Of a stretch of DNA of 64,000 nt, positions 10,279-20,457 are shown in pieces. The notes below the pieces were generated by a model. The model saw only the letters and a program-made list of their open reading frames with translations. It was not told the DNA's origin and searched no databases. The stretch is from Aphelidium insulamus (lineage: Eukaryota > Aphelidiomycota > Aphelidea > Aphelidiaceae). Each line of letters begins with the position of its first letter. Position 1 is the stretch's first letter. Made by a program: the position numbers and the translations under genes. Location: assembly GCA_036784855.1 (NCBI GenBank), contig JAZDSV010000030.1:77001-141000 (forward strand), in the 5' to 3' direction.

Positions 10279-12511
10279 CAAATACTGGGTCTTTTTCATC
10301 AGCAAACACTCCTCCAGGAGTATCGTATGGCGGAATGACATTACTACCGGCAATGTCATCGATTGCATTGTACGGCGGCTATTCATCAAATCTCGGCAAC
10401 TTTTTGGACTCACTTTGGCTGTACAACACTGCGGCAAAACAATGGGCTTATCTGGGATCATCAATAACTCCAGGTCGCGCTGCAGTATCAATGGATCCGA
10501 CCGGTAATGCAAACCTGGGATTTTTGGTGTTTGGTGGCGGTACCTCTTTAAATGGACCAATTATCAATGATCTGTGGAGAATTGATTTTGGCATTCCGGG
10601 TAGGAACATATAAAAAATCCTAATCCTTTTATGAAATATTAATCCTTATATAGAACCAGCGTCTTCAACTATCAGCTCTACCTCTGGAGTTTTCCCCACC
10701 ACCACAACATTGAAAACAACAACTATGGCCCTTCCGTCATCCACAACGTCTATCAAGGTCTCATCAACCGCGCAAACAATGCAAGCTCCATCATCCAGTT
10801 CATCGCAAGCGCAGACTACTTCTCAGGCGCAGCCATTCAATTCACAGCCAGCTTTGACTTCGCAAACATCTGGTACCAGTCCACTGCTATCAAGTTCAAC
10901 GACCAGCTCGTCTTTATCAATCGCAATCTCGTTCTCCAGCAGTCGGTCGGTTTTGATAAGCCAGAGCAGTAGCTCATCCTCGACAGTTTTTGCTGTAGTC
11001 ACTAGCACAATGAATCCAACTACCACTTCAAGGACGTTATCCACAACATTAAGCGTGGCTTCATCGACAACAATCGGACCTTCTGCTTCAGACTCTAGTT
11101 CAACAATAATTGCGTCAACAACATCCCGTTCACAATCGCGACCACCTACACGAGACAACAGCTCACAGGCCTCGACGCTGATGTCTGACACAGTCCATGC
11201 GACTACTTTAGTATTGATAAGCGCATCTACTACCAGTTTGGCATCAACAGCAACGGATGTGAGTCAAGTTACAAGTGCGATGGACTCCATGAGCAGCTCG
11301 ACAGGAAATACAATTGCGGCAACTGACAGCTCGTCTTATTCTTCAGCAGGAGGTACACCGTGATTTGCCAATGATGGATGTAACCTCTTCTAAACCTTAT
11401 AGGTAGTGGACGCGGCGATGATCCTGGTAATCTAGACGATTCGTCCCAGGATGCCACATCTTCCCTGCTTAGTGCAGATCTGGTTTCTACTCCCCCGGCA
11501 AACATCATGCCAATGCGAGATATGGTAGTTATTATTGGCGCTGTGGTCGGGATGCCGCTGTTGCCGTGGGCGTAATCACCTGCATTGTGCGACGCAACCG
11601 ACAACGAGGCCAGAAATTGTCTACTGAGAGTGAAGGCATCCTCACGCGCATATCTGGCCACGACTTGACCGAATTCCGCGTTGAAGATTTCACCAGCCGT
11701 AGCCGAGCCACTGCCACAACAATGAGCGGCACCGATTTCACGGCGTATGGCACGTCAACGGCGTTCGGTACATCCACCGCATATGACCGAGTTTGCGGTG
11801 CCTGGATACTGCAGTTTGATGCGTCCAGAGACTTTTTGATCAATGAAAAGCTGGCTCAGGGTGGTGGTGGCGCAGTGCACATTGGCACGGCGCTGCACTC
11901 ATCACTGCGTGCATACGGTGACAAGATTGTGGTCAAGATTGTGGGACCGTCCAAGCAACAAGTCCCACAAGTTCAGGCGCTGGCCTTTGATCAAGAGCTG
12001 GCTGTGATGCACTATCTGGGCCGTCATCGAAACATTGCAGTGCTGCTGGGTTGGAGCGACAAACCGTTGGCAATGCTCATGAAGGCATATCCCAGCGGGT
12101 CGCTGTTTGACTGGATTAAGGGGAAACGTGTACCAGCCAAGAAGTTGAAGCTATCATTCGCCATGGATATATGTCGCGGATTGCAATTCATGCACCGCAA
12201 AGATGTGGCGCATTGTGACATCAAGCCCGCCAATGTTCTGATAGATGTGGATGCCAGCAACGGCACACCATTTGCGGTGCTCACGGATTTTGGCATCTCG
12301 CAGATGTTTTTCCACCCAGTCACAGCTTGTGCATGCATTCGAGGTGATCAATATGGGCGGGTTCTCACTGCCTTATGCGGCGCCGGAGCTTATTCACCGC
12401 TGCAAACTGGGTATTGCCAGTGTTGGTCGCGCCGAAGCTGTTGCCAATGATGTCTATGCCGTGGCAATAGTCTTTATGGACTTGTTGCAGGGTCGCAATT
12501 GGTCACGTTAA
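10279..12511 (+). pseudogene. 5'-truncated duplicate of kelch receptor kinase 2
   Basis: Nearly identical by eye to 3854-6085, offset about 6,425 bases at its start. It begins inside the kelch domain, so signal peptide and most kelch repeats are missing. It keeps the last kelch repeats (10335-10606), the Ser/Thr stalk (about 10661-11351), a transmembrane region and kinase motifs (HCDIKPANV, TDFGIS). Single-base losses in the transmembrane region near 11552 and a 2-base plus 1-base loss near 11782-11810 (MTEFAVPGYL read as DRVCGAWIL) break the frame. A gain near 12308 does so again. The segment between, including GKRVPAKKLKLSFAMDICR, is intact here while it is scrambled in the first copy. The end reads GRNWSR. 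Most likely a non-functional partial copy. Confidence 0.8.
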
Positions 12512-12618
12512 TACTTTCTTCAATTTCTTTCTACTACTTTCTTTTTTGCTTCATTCCTGCCTTTCTTTCTTTTTTTCTTCTTTCAGACTTTCTTTTTTTT
12601 CCTCCTTTTACATACTTG
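12512..12618 (+). repeat. Duplicated pyrimidine-rich tract
   Basis: Counterpart of 6086-6195, between the truncated receptor copy and the MAU2-like copy, differing by small indels and substitutions in T and C runs. Confidence 0.5.
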
Positions 12619-14548
12619 ATGAAACAGGCGACAAGTGCGGCGCTTTTGTGTCGCCGTGCCGAGCAGTGTCTCTGCTTGGCCGTGGGCGAGTGCGCCGGTG
12701 ATGCTCCTACACGGCACATGCTTGTCACGCACGCCATAGAACACCTTTACGCGGCGCTCAGTGCCTATTGCCAACGCGGCGATGACGCTGTACGTGGTAC
12801 TGAGAGCAACTATGACAGCATTGATGTCATTCCTAGGAATTTAACATGGAAGACTCCTTCGAATGCCAGAGGGTAAAGTACCGGCTGGCAGAGGTGCTGT
12901 ACTGCTTCCTGGAGCCAAGTGACGCCATTATCAACGAGTGCTTGGCGCATGTTAGACGCGTGCACCTACAATGCTTCAACGGCAAGTAGCACTGGCGAAC
13001 TACAGGAGTGCTTACTGTCTTCTAGTCCCCGACAGAAGATGACCAGAAACTGCTTTCCAACAATGCACGATGGCTCAGCTTGGCAATTATGCTACAGTGG
13101 CCGCCGACACGCGCCAAAGGTCGAAGACTGCTGTCTGCTGTTGTCAAAGATTCCATGCTATCCGAGGGTCCATATTTAAATCATCTACATTATTCCCCTT
13201 GATGTCTTGTAGTGCTGTGACTGCGCTCCAATGGCTCTGTTACACCAACTTGGCAGGAACAAGTGCAACACTTGGCCAAATACCGCCTCAGCTCGCGGTT
13301 CGTGCCAATTAACGACTATTACCTCCGCTAATGAAATATAGACACTGTCCACAATTATTCAGGCGCATACCTGGCTCATTGTAGATGCGAACGGCAAGGA
13401 AACAGATGCGGGGACAAAGCACTTGCAACAGTTAAAAGCAGCAATGCCATCCGACGATCAACGTAATTATGATTCGCTCCAGAAATTCATTGCATTGTAT
13501 GGCACAATTGTAACAGCAATGACTGCTCATGATTGCGGCCGTGTCGTTGAGGCACGAGCCGCACTGGCTCAGGTGCATTGCATGATGGAGACGACGGACG
13601 ACTTCGTGGCGGAAACGTGGTCTAATCAGTCAACCCCGCAAAAGGCTCATACTTGGCCATTATCTGACACACCAGACAGTGTGCGCATTGGTTGGATTAC
13701 GTCGACGCAATGCACCGCCATTGTATACACACTATCGGGCCTGTGTGCTCAAGTTGCCGATACGAGCTTGTCTCCGGCGCGCAAGTTCCTGTTGGATGGA
13801 ATCAAATTCATCGAGCAGAGTATTGGAAGTATGGCGCTGATGCAGATGTTGTCGCGAGTGCAACTCAGGTTGCTGGATCATACTATGCCGGTATGTTTCC
13901 ACTGCTTATATTAAGAGAGTGTTGACCAACCCTGTAGGGATGGTGTGTCAGGGACAAGGACAGCTCAAGGAGGCGGATGAGTGGCTCGAGGCAGCTGGAT
14001 CTCACTCTTTAAATTCCGAGCATTGCCGACTTCTTCACACACTTTGTGTGATGCAACGGCTTCTACTCGGCCTGGCAAGCAGTTATCCTGAAAAATTTGC
14101 TAAAACAATATCAGCGTTTCGCAAGCTTAGTCTAGCTGAATTGAATGATACAAGTGTCACGCTTTGGTCGCTCTATGTACGAGTACTGCAACACATTTGC
14201 GATGCAGCAATGCATCTACAGCGCAGCGAATATCATGCCGCCAAGTGAGTGCAAAGTATCTATTTGTATATCCGTAATATGACCTTTTTAAACAGAGTCA
14301 CGCTTCTATCGGCATTGCAGCTGCTCTCACCAGGAACAAACCAGACAGACGACTACAGTGCAGCAGCATCCGTGCCACATTGCCCTAGTGCACAACTCAA
14401 GCTCCTGGTGTTGACAATGTTGGCGCAATTGTACAGACACACATCAGATGCCGAGGCCCAACAGATAGCCACTGCAGCCAACAGCATGGCGCGCAAGATG
14501 CGACAGCGAACCTTGCAGCACTTTACCGAGCCGTTGACCGCCATTTAA
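12619..14548 (+). pseudogene. Duplicate MAU2/SCC4-like gene, deleted and frame-disrupted
   Basis: Second copy of 6196-8256. It opens with MKQATSAALL and ends at a TAA after the reading QHFTEPLTAI. Compared with the first copy it lacks 125 bases (equivalent of 7453-7577), which removes the stretch around LLELLLPVLLTRSEFDD and shifts the frame near 13872. It has one extra A near 12949 in the second exon and lacks a few bases near 14012. Intron positions and the last exon (14296-14548) are otherwise preserved. A pseudogene is likely, although the extra A at 12949 may be the correct reading of the first copy. Confidence 0.7.
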
Positions 14549-14875
14549 TAATGTTGACTCCAGATCGTATATAAATCTATACATACTGTAAATACTAGTC
14601 AAGTGCGGCTGCAAAATTATACATACTGTCACAGCAGGCGTCAGTGCTCGTCGTCTTGATACGATAATAGGATTTGGGCAGCATAACCCTGCTTTTGCCG
14701 GTTGCCAACAATCTTATATATGCTGAAAGTGCCGCAACGCAGCTGTTTGAAAAAGTTGGCCATGTGTGAATGACGACGGCAAGGGGCTCTCAATCATGGT
14801 TTCTTATTGGTTCCTCAGAGCACGTGAATTAATCCGGCGTCGACGCGCGCGCTTTCTTCACATAAAAGTTTCGAT
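14549..14875. other. Intergenic region upstream of ankyrin protein B
   Basis: The duplicated similarity to 8257 onward fades within about 20 bases of the MAU2-like stop. The rest is mixed sequence with a GC-rich patch just upstream of the next start (14833-14853, cggcgtcgacgcgcgcgc). It probably contains the promoter of the next gene; no repeat or open frame stands out. Confidence 0.4.
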
Positions 14876-16459
14876 ATGGCGCGATTTTTTGTTCTGCTCA
14901 CTGCACTCACGATAGCCGCGCACTTTGATGGTATTATGGCAACATTGGTCGCCGTGCAAGCTGGTCATGATTTTAGTTGCACCGCGCCGGACACTGGCAC
15001 TGAAATGACCGCAAAATACCTCGCCCAAATCGGCATGGTCAAGATACGATGTGATGACGATAGCGCGTTCTGTTTATCCCGTACAACTGTGCTCAACATC
15101 GACGAGGGAAACACACTACTGGCAAAAATGATCCAGAAGAAAAACTTTGATCCCAGTGGCGAACTGGCGGTACATCTGGTCCCCAGTGATGCTATGCAAG
15201 AGGCGCTCCAATTCTACCAGAAACAACAGATTCCTGCAGAATTTAATGAATCCCACAAGTTTTTTCACTGGTTCACATATCTTGGGTTCAAGCAAGATGC
15301 AATTTCTTTGCATCAAGTAGTGCAAGACGATATGATGCAGACTGCTGCCGAAATCCTCCATCAAGACCCAAATTGCGTCGACACTATCGATAAGAACGGA
15401 TTGACCCCACTGCACGTGGCGGCACGCTTCAATCGTGTTTCGATGGTTCTTTTGCTTCTGCGATACAACGCAAACCTACTTGCGAAACAACACAAGGACG
15501 GCAAAACTGCACTTCATATCGCTAGTGAATTGGGGCATTGTAGCGTGATTCGGAAACTTGCATTCCGTATGAAAGGACGTCTGGATGAGCCAGATAATGC
15601 AGGTCAAACGCCGCTTCATCTGGCTGCTGCACATGGTCGGCGACGAGTTGCAACCATTTTAATTAATTTGGGTGCCAACATTGCTGCCAAGGACAACAAC
15701 GGTAATCAGCCTCTGCGACTTGCCGTTGCCAACGATCAGCTGAAAATTGCGCGACTATTGGTCAAACACGGAGCCGATGTTAATGCCGCCAATTATCACG
15801 ATGCTACTGCATTAATTATGGCATCTTCATGTGGCTATACCGGGATTGCAAACGTTTTGCTCGATCATGGAGCAACAATTAGTGCTTTGCAGAATTTTTG
15901 CTGGACTTTATTACACTTTGCTGCCGATGGTGGGCATGAAGATACGGTGGAAATGCCTATTGCACGTGGTGCTCAATTGGATGTGCAGAATCAAGAGGGT
16001 GAAACTGCGCTTTACCGCGCTGCAATTAGTGGACACCGTGCCACTTGTGCTGTCCTGTTGGCCGCTGACGCTGACATGACCATAAAAACACGAATTGGCT
16101 ACACAGTATTGCATGCAGCGGCGTTGAGTGGAAGTGTTGCCGTTACCGAACTATTCATCCATCATGGTGCCGATATCAATGATTCAGATAACACTTATCA
16201 AGATACGCCACTCCACAAAGCGACCTATTTTGGTTTCCAGGGCGTCGTTGACGCATTGCTGAAGGCTGGCGCCAATGTCAACATGAAAAATCAGGCAGGC
16301 GCTACTGCACTGCACAAAGCAGCTTTGTTCGGAGAAAATGAGATTGTGAAAGCACTGTTAAGTTATGGTGCCGACACTTCAGCTAGGACAAATGCGCTTT
16401 CAGAAACCGCACTTGATGTTGCAACCGATTTTTTCGACGTGATACTATCAAAATTCTGA
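14876..16459 (+). CDS. Secreted-type BTB/T1-like + ankyrin-repeat protein B
   Basis: Single-exon gene of 527 residues. Signal peptide MARFFVLLTALTIAAHF. The N-terminal domain is a divergent version of the family domain: DFSCTAPDTGTE, IGMVKIRCDDDSAFCLSR, GNTLLAKMI, ELAVHLVPSDAMQEAL, FFHWFTYLGF. About ten to eleven ankyrin repeats follow (GLTPLHVAARFNR, GKTALHIASELGH, GQTPLHLAAAHGR, GATALHKAALFGE). It lies directly after the duplicated MAU2-like copy, mirroring protein A after the first copy, yet A and B are clearly diverged, so they predate or escaped the recent duplication. Intact frame throughout. Localisation inferred as secreted or endomembrane; partner unknown. Confidence 0.8.
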   Translation: MARFFVLLTALTIAAHFDGIMATLVAVQAGHDFSCTAPDTGTEMTAKYLAQIGMVKIRCDDDSAFCLSRTTVLNIDEGNTLLAKMIQKKNFDPSGELAVHLVPSDAMQEALQFYQKQQIPAEFNESHKFFHWFTYLGFKQDAISLHQVVQDDMMQTAAEILHQDPNCVDTIDKNGLTPLHVAARFNRVSMVLLLLRYNANLLAKQHKDGKTALHIASELGHCSVIRKLAFRMKGRLDEPDNAGQTPLHLAAAHGRRRVATILINLGANIAAKDNNGNQPLRLAVANDQLKIARLLVKHGADVNAANYHDATALIMASSCGYTGIANVLLDHGATISALQNFCWTLLHFAADGGHEDTVEMPIARGAQLDVQNQEGETALYRAAISGHRATCAVLLAADADMTIKTRIGYTVLHAAALSGSVAVTELFIHHGADINDSDNTYQDTPLHKATYFGFQGVVDALLKAGANVNMKNQAGATALHKAALFGENEIVKALLSYGADTSARTNALSETALDVATDFFDVILSKF

Positions 16460-16629
16460 AAGCGCATCGATGGTGGCATTGCAATTTGTGGAAAATTGCG
16501 AGCAGCTTTTGCCAAAAACGATTCCGAACAAGGTCCCCGCGGCGCATTACCACTGTTTTGCCGCCGCCGCAAATTTAGCATCTTGACAACGTCCAGTAAA
16601 TAATAAAATGAAGATATTTCCCTACTTAC
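16460..16629. other. 3' flank of ankyrin protein B
   Basis: Non-coding flank with a likely polyadenylation signal (taaataataaaatg at about 16597-16610). It ends at the 13-base target-site duplication of the retroelement fragment. Confidence 0.4.
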
Positions 16630-16826
16630 TTCTTCCCCTAATTGCAAACTTTTTCACGCAGTGCGATGGCTGACCACACCGCTTTACTCCGCATGGAGTC
16701 CATCACTGTGAACTGAAGTATATTTTATATATGTCAACACGCACTCGGGCAACCAACGGTGCAACGTCATGACCGACCGGTTAGATACGTTTAATGAATA
16801 AATCAATCAATCATTCTTCCCCTAAT
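16630..16826 (+). mobile_element. 5'-truncated non-LTR retroelement fragment with 13-bp target-site duplication
   Basis: The insert 16643-16813 matches, in the same sense as the element, the 3' end of the non-LTR element at 21146-24702 (which is on the - strand), including the stretch from the reading GATGGCTGACC to the (AATC)n tail. It is flanked by perfect direct repeats ttcttcccctaat at 16630-16642 and 16814-16826. Only the last roughly 170 bases are present, a typical dead-on-arrival product of target-primed reverse transcription. It lacks the poly(A) seen on the larger copy. Confidence 0.85.
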
Positions 16827-16909
16827 ATGGCTAGTTCATCTACGCAAGTAAACTCAAGACCAAGGAAAAAATAACAAGTAATCATCACCACACATACTAA
16901 TGTGTATTG

Positions 16910-18651
16910 CTATATATAGCCGTCCAGCTGCAGATGCTGCGCCAAACGGTCCAGCGTCCACCGCGTCTTGGCATCGCTGGCCAGACAGCCGACAAGCGCC
17001 TGGGTGAGCCACGCCTGTTCCGACAGCAACGTCACCCCATCACCATTACCATTACTGCTGTCATTCTTGTTGCCGGCATTCATTTTGTCATTGAATGAAG
17101 TGGGCGGCACATAGGCAACTGTGAGCGGTACATTGGCGAGAGATGACGGAGTTGGTGCCGTGCTGGAGAGCAGCGGTGACGACAATGACTTGACGGACGA
17201 CTCTAGCGACGTGGGTATGGGCGAGGTGCGCCACGAGTCGGCACTCGAGGATATTTAGATGATGCTTTGGTCGAATGTGTGGCTGTGGCCGACGTTGATG
17301 ATAAAGTTGATGTTGCGGATGCAGATGAGGAAGAGGAAGAAGTATAGGAAGAAGAATCCGAAGACAGACCCACAGATGAAAGGGCGAGCGGTGCTGCAGA
17401 TTCGGCCGACGACGTGGGCCGTGGGTACGGCGCAGAACCATCACCCAGCGACTGCATATCGGCGCCGCAGAGCGTCGAGGGAGCCGCATGGTGGTGACTG
17501 TGGGTGGCCAGCACAAAGTCCCCGGTGAATGTCGGCGGCGGCGGCCTGCCGAATGCCATAGTGTGCAGCAGCACGCCCAGTCCCCACACCTCGGCCTTCT
17601 CCACCCAGTACGACTCGTGCCGGTCGCGGATCTCTGGCGGCGCGTACTGCAGCGTGCCGTAGAACACTGTGCGCCGCCGCCTGCGCGCCTCCGCCACCGG
17701 TATAATGTTGGCGGAGCCAAAGTCCACCAGTTTGACGGTGTGCGTGTGCCAGTCCACCAGCACATTCTCATCCTTCAAGTCCATGTGCCACACGTTCATG
17801 GAGCGCAGGTAGAGACAGGCGCACACCAGCTGCACAAACATCTGGCGGCACAGGTGGGGCGGCACGGCGCCCCGCCGCTCAATGTACGTAAACAGGTCCG
17901 TGGCCGTCAGAGAGGAGGAAGAGCCGGCGGTGGAGGAGGAGGAGGTTGGGTCCGCCGGGTCCCGCTGTGACGTGGTGCCATGCAGCTCCGTGACCAGATA
18001 GACGTGCGCATCGTCGTGCGTGTACTCGACAAACGATATGACATTGCGGTGCCGCAACCTGCGCAGGATATACGCCTCCATGGGGATGAAGAGGGCGGCG
18101 GCGGTGGCAGATGACGATGTTGCAGAGTGAGACTCGCCGTCGGACTCGCCGCCATTAGTAGTCGAAGTGGTTGGTAGCGGAGCCTTCTCGCGCACAAAGC
18201 GGCTGCGAGGAATCTGCGCCCGTGGCATAACCTTGATGGCGCATGGCAGCTGGTCTTGCAGCCGCACACCGCGCCACACCACGCCCGACCCACCATCGCC
18301 GAGACACTGGCCGACACGGTAATGCGCGCGCAAGTGAGCCGACAGACGGTGCGGATGTTGTGGGGGCTGTTGACGCCTGCGACCGCCACCGCGCCGCGAT
18401 GAGGTACACGAGGCCACGGTGCCACAACTGCTCACGGCACTGATGCAGCTGGCAGTGCGCTGTGCTGGAGGCGGGGCAGTTTGCGAGTGGTGCGGCTGCT
18501 GCTGGTGGTGGTTGTACAGTGATGACGATGCGGGCAGAGAGGCACTGCCACCAGTAGCAGCAGAAGAACCAGCAGACGCGATGGCTGTGCATGTGGAGGC
18601 GGTGGAGCCAGAGTAGCCACCAGGCAGTACCACTACGGGAGACGGGGGCAT
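16910..18651 (-). CDS. PASK/PSK-like Ser/Thr protein kinase
   Basis: The first ATG in frame is at 18651 (MPPSPVVVLPGG). A low-complexity N-terminus rich in Ser, His, Gln and Pro precedes the kinase domain (YRVGQCLGDGGSGVVWRG, then CAIKVMP). A Ser/Thr-rich insert follows. The catalytic loop is HMDLKDENVLVD, then VDFGSANI, then GTLQYAPPEI and WGLGVLLHTMAFG. DENV and DFGSA, with GTLxYAPPEI, resemble PASK/PSK and PIM kinases. HRD is HMD here. A long Ser-rich insert interrupts the C-lobe, and an intron of about 32 bases near 17195-17226 (phase-consistent) joins to a final exon ending TRWTLDRLAQHLQLDGYI. No PAS domain is visible in this model. Role inferred from family: nutrient or energy signalling to translation and glycogen metabolism. 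Confidence 0.75.
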
Positions 18652-18835
18652 CGCCGTGCTGTCACAGAAGGCGGGCAACGGTGCAGAGGGGTGCGATGAT
18701 CTGTCCGACTATTGTTGTCTGATGTGTGTGCACAATGTTTGTGTCTGATTGTCTGTGTGTGCATGATTACGTCAGCGTCTCACTTTGTTTTTGTGGCGTG
18801 TTGCTGTTTTGAAAAATTGATTTTATTTACAATTA
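18652..18835. other. Region upstream of the PASK-like kinase
   Basis: TG-rich sequence with likely promoter and 5' leader of the kinase; no repeat unit or open frame of note. On the - strand the motif aataaaatc lies just past the stop of the neighbouring open frame. Confidence 0.4.
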
Positions 18836-19057
18836 AATTGGCAGACCAGAACGTCCCAGCTGGCGAGTTCGATCAACAATGGCCTGACCAATTTGCTGCA
18901 TTGTGATGAATTGCAGCCTCTGATGTGCCCGGTGTATAGCAAGACATTCCTTCATGCCGTAGCGCTGTGCAATCCCCACAGCAATAATGTTGCTGTTTAA
19001 TTGCTGTGTATATGAATTGTTGTGTATATGTATTGTGGTGTGTGTCAAAGGCCGCAT
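18836..19057 (-). CDS. Possible last exon of a small unknown gene
   Basis: The - strand reads IIAVGIAQRYGMKECLAIHRAHQRLQFITMQQIGQ..., ending GRSGLPI at a TAA followed at once by aataaaatc, a plausible polyadenylation signal. A candidate splice acceptor (attaaacag) precedes NIIAVG near 18990. The upstream part (THTTIHIHNN) is only translated repeat sequence, so a start is not found. Amino-acid composition looks protein-like, but I do not recognise the family. It could be a fragment of a decayed gene. Confidence 0.3.
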
Positions 19058-19133
19058 AGGTTGCGCCTTTGTTTAGCTAGTTGCCTAGCAACGCTTTGAG
19101 CATTAGTGACTGAAGCACCCGCGCTGCTTCCTC

Positions 19134-19249
19134 ATCTTGATAAGACTTGAGGTGAAGCGCGCGTTGCTTGCACTCCTCTGCTTGAAGGTAATAGATCTTG
19201 ATAAGACTTGAGGCGAAGCGCGCGTTGCTTGCACTCACTCTGCTTGAAG
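19134..19249. repeat. Two-copy direct repeat of about 54 bases
   Basis: 19134-19187 and 19195-19249 are near-identical (start atcttgataagacttgagg, end ctctgcttgaag). They differ by one substitution (gtgaag versus gcgaag) and one inserted base pair of sequence (cactc-ctc versus cactcactc). A 7-base spacer separates them. Function unknown. Confidence 0.8.
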
Positions 19250-19333
19250 ATCACGAGAGTCCTAACCGGAGAATCTCAATAACAGAGCACTCAAGGTCGT
19301 CAGTCACGTTGGACTGAACCAGAGTTTCTTTGT

Positions 19334-19503
19334 GTGTATATGTATTGTGGTGTGTATATGTATTGTGGTGTGTATATGTAATGAGGTGTGTATATGTATT
19401 GTGGTGTGTATATGTATTGTGGTGTGCATATGTAATGAGGTGTGTATATGTATTGTGGTGTGTATATGTATTGTGGTGTGTATATGTATTGTGGTGTGTA
19501 TAT
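19334..19503. repeat. 18-bp minisatellite, about 9.5 units
   Basis: Unit gtgtatatgtattgtggt. Units 3 and 6 are variants ending taatgaggt, and unit 6 also has gtgcatat. This gives the order A A B A A B' A A A plus a partial unit. Related single units occur at about 19008-19041, probably the seed of the array. Both strands are open across it because 18 is a multiple of three; those frames are artefacts. Confidence 0.9.
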
Positions 19504-19908
19504 TGTGCATTTCAAATAATTTGCTATGTGGTTATATGCGCGATTGACAAGTGGCAAAGTGATTAACAGGTGCCAACAATGCATAGTGCTGGTTAACATA
19601 GTGAAACTGGAATGCGTGATTAGAATACTGGCCGGATTGAGCATGCGTCCGTATTACGCAGTACAGCCATGTAAGGTGCATTATGGTCATACCTTGCGCA
19701 CTACATATATACAGCACATTAGAAAGCACATGATCTGAATACATACACGCATGTGTTTTACATATAACATTAGGCAGAGGTATATTTTCCATATTATGGT
19801 AATAATTGGTAACATGGTGCAATGGTGCATGTATTAATTGCACTTGCACCACACAGATCATTAACGGCTGATTATTTCACAGTCCAAGTTAATCACCGCA
19901 CACTGATA
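19504..19908. other. Intergenic region before the CHZ-type gene
   Basis: AT-rich, with short TG/CA-rich stretches; presumably holds the promoter of the next gene. No repeat or open frame I can support. Confidence 0.4.
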
Positions 19909-20457
19909 ATGGCCGTGGACGAGGAGAGGCGCGCGCGGCTACAGAAACTGGCACAGCAGCGCCACCACGACGCCGACAACGGGTCTGTGGATCCTCCCGT
20001 CGTCAAGAAGAGTGCCGATAAGAGCGCGGCGGTAGTGGCAAGCACCACCGCACCGTCAATGCCGCACAGCAAGCGCAAAGAACGCGCCCCTGTCCCCGCA
20101 CGCGACGATAGCGACGACGACGACGGGTCTAGCAGCGACGGCGATGGTGACAACGATGACAACAGCGATGCTGGCATCAAGCACGCAGCGACAAAGGCCA
20201 AGGCATCAACAGCGACGTCCAGCAAGTCGGCGGCCAAACCCGCCAAGAAAAAGACCAAAAAGGTGCGCGCACACGGCAGCGACAGTGACGAGGATGCCAG
20301 CGACGACAATGCCAGTGAGGTTAGTGACGAGTTGGCCGGACTGGACACCAGTAATATCATTACGAGTGGGCGGCGCACGCGCGGCCGTCAAATCAACTTT
20401 GCCGGCCTGGACAACAAGGACGGCAGCGATGACGACGACGACAACGACGATGTGTAA
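19909..20457 (+). CDS. CHZ1: CHZ-motif histone chaperone (CHZ1-like)
   Basis: Single-exon 182-residue acidic protein. The start at 19909 (MAVDEERRARLQKLAQQR) is the first ATG of the frame. Long Asp/Ser- and Lys-rich stretches lead to the diagnostic motif LAGLDTSNIITSGRRTRGRQINFAG (positions about 20334-20408), which matches the CHZ domain of yeast Chz1 and HIRIP3-type proteins. It ends in an acidic tail (DDDDDNDDV). Known family role: binds H2A.Z-H2B or H2A-H2B dimers and delivers them to chromatin remodellers in the nucleus. The rest is disordered, as expected. Assignment rests on this one motif plus the acidic context. Confidence 0.7.
   Translation: MAVDEERRARLQKLAQQRHHDADNGSVDPPVVKKSADKSAAVVASTTAPSMPHSKRKERAPVPARDDSDDDDGSSSDGDGDNDDNSDAGIKHAATKAKASTATSSKSAAKPAKKKTKKVRAHGSDSDEDASDDNASEVSDELAGLDTSNIITSGRRTRGRQINFAGLDNKDGSDDDDDNDDV

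Noticed and set aside
17203-18620. Several + strand open frames opposite the PASK-like kinase
   Set aside because: They are shadows of a GC-rich coding strand; only the - strand frame shows kinase motifs.
19334-19503. Possible CRISPR array
   Set aside because: Units are contiguous 18-mers without spacers, and the genome is eukaryotic.
19300-19644. Open frames through the 18-bp minisatellite on both strands (YTPQYI... and VYVLWC...)
   Set aside because: The unit is a multiple of three without stops, so any frame stays open; the peptides are pure repeat.
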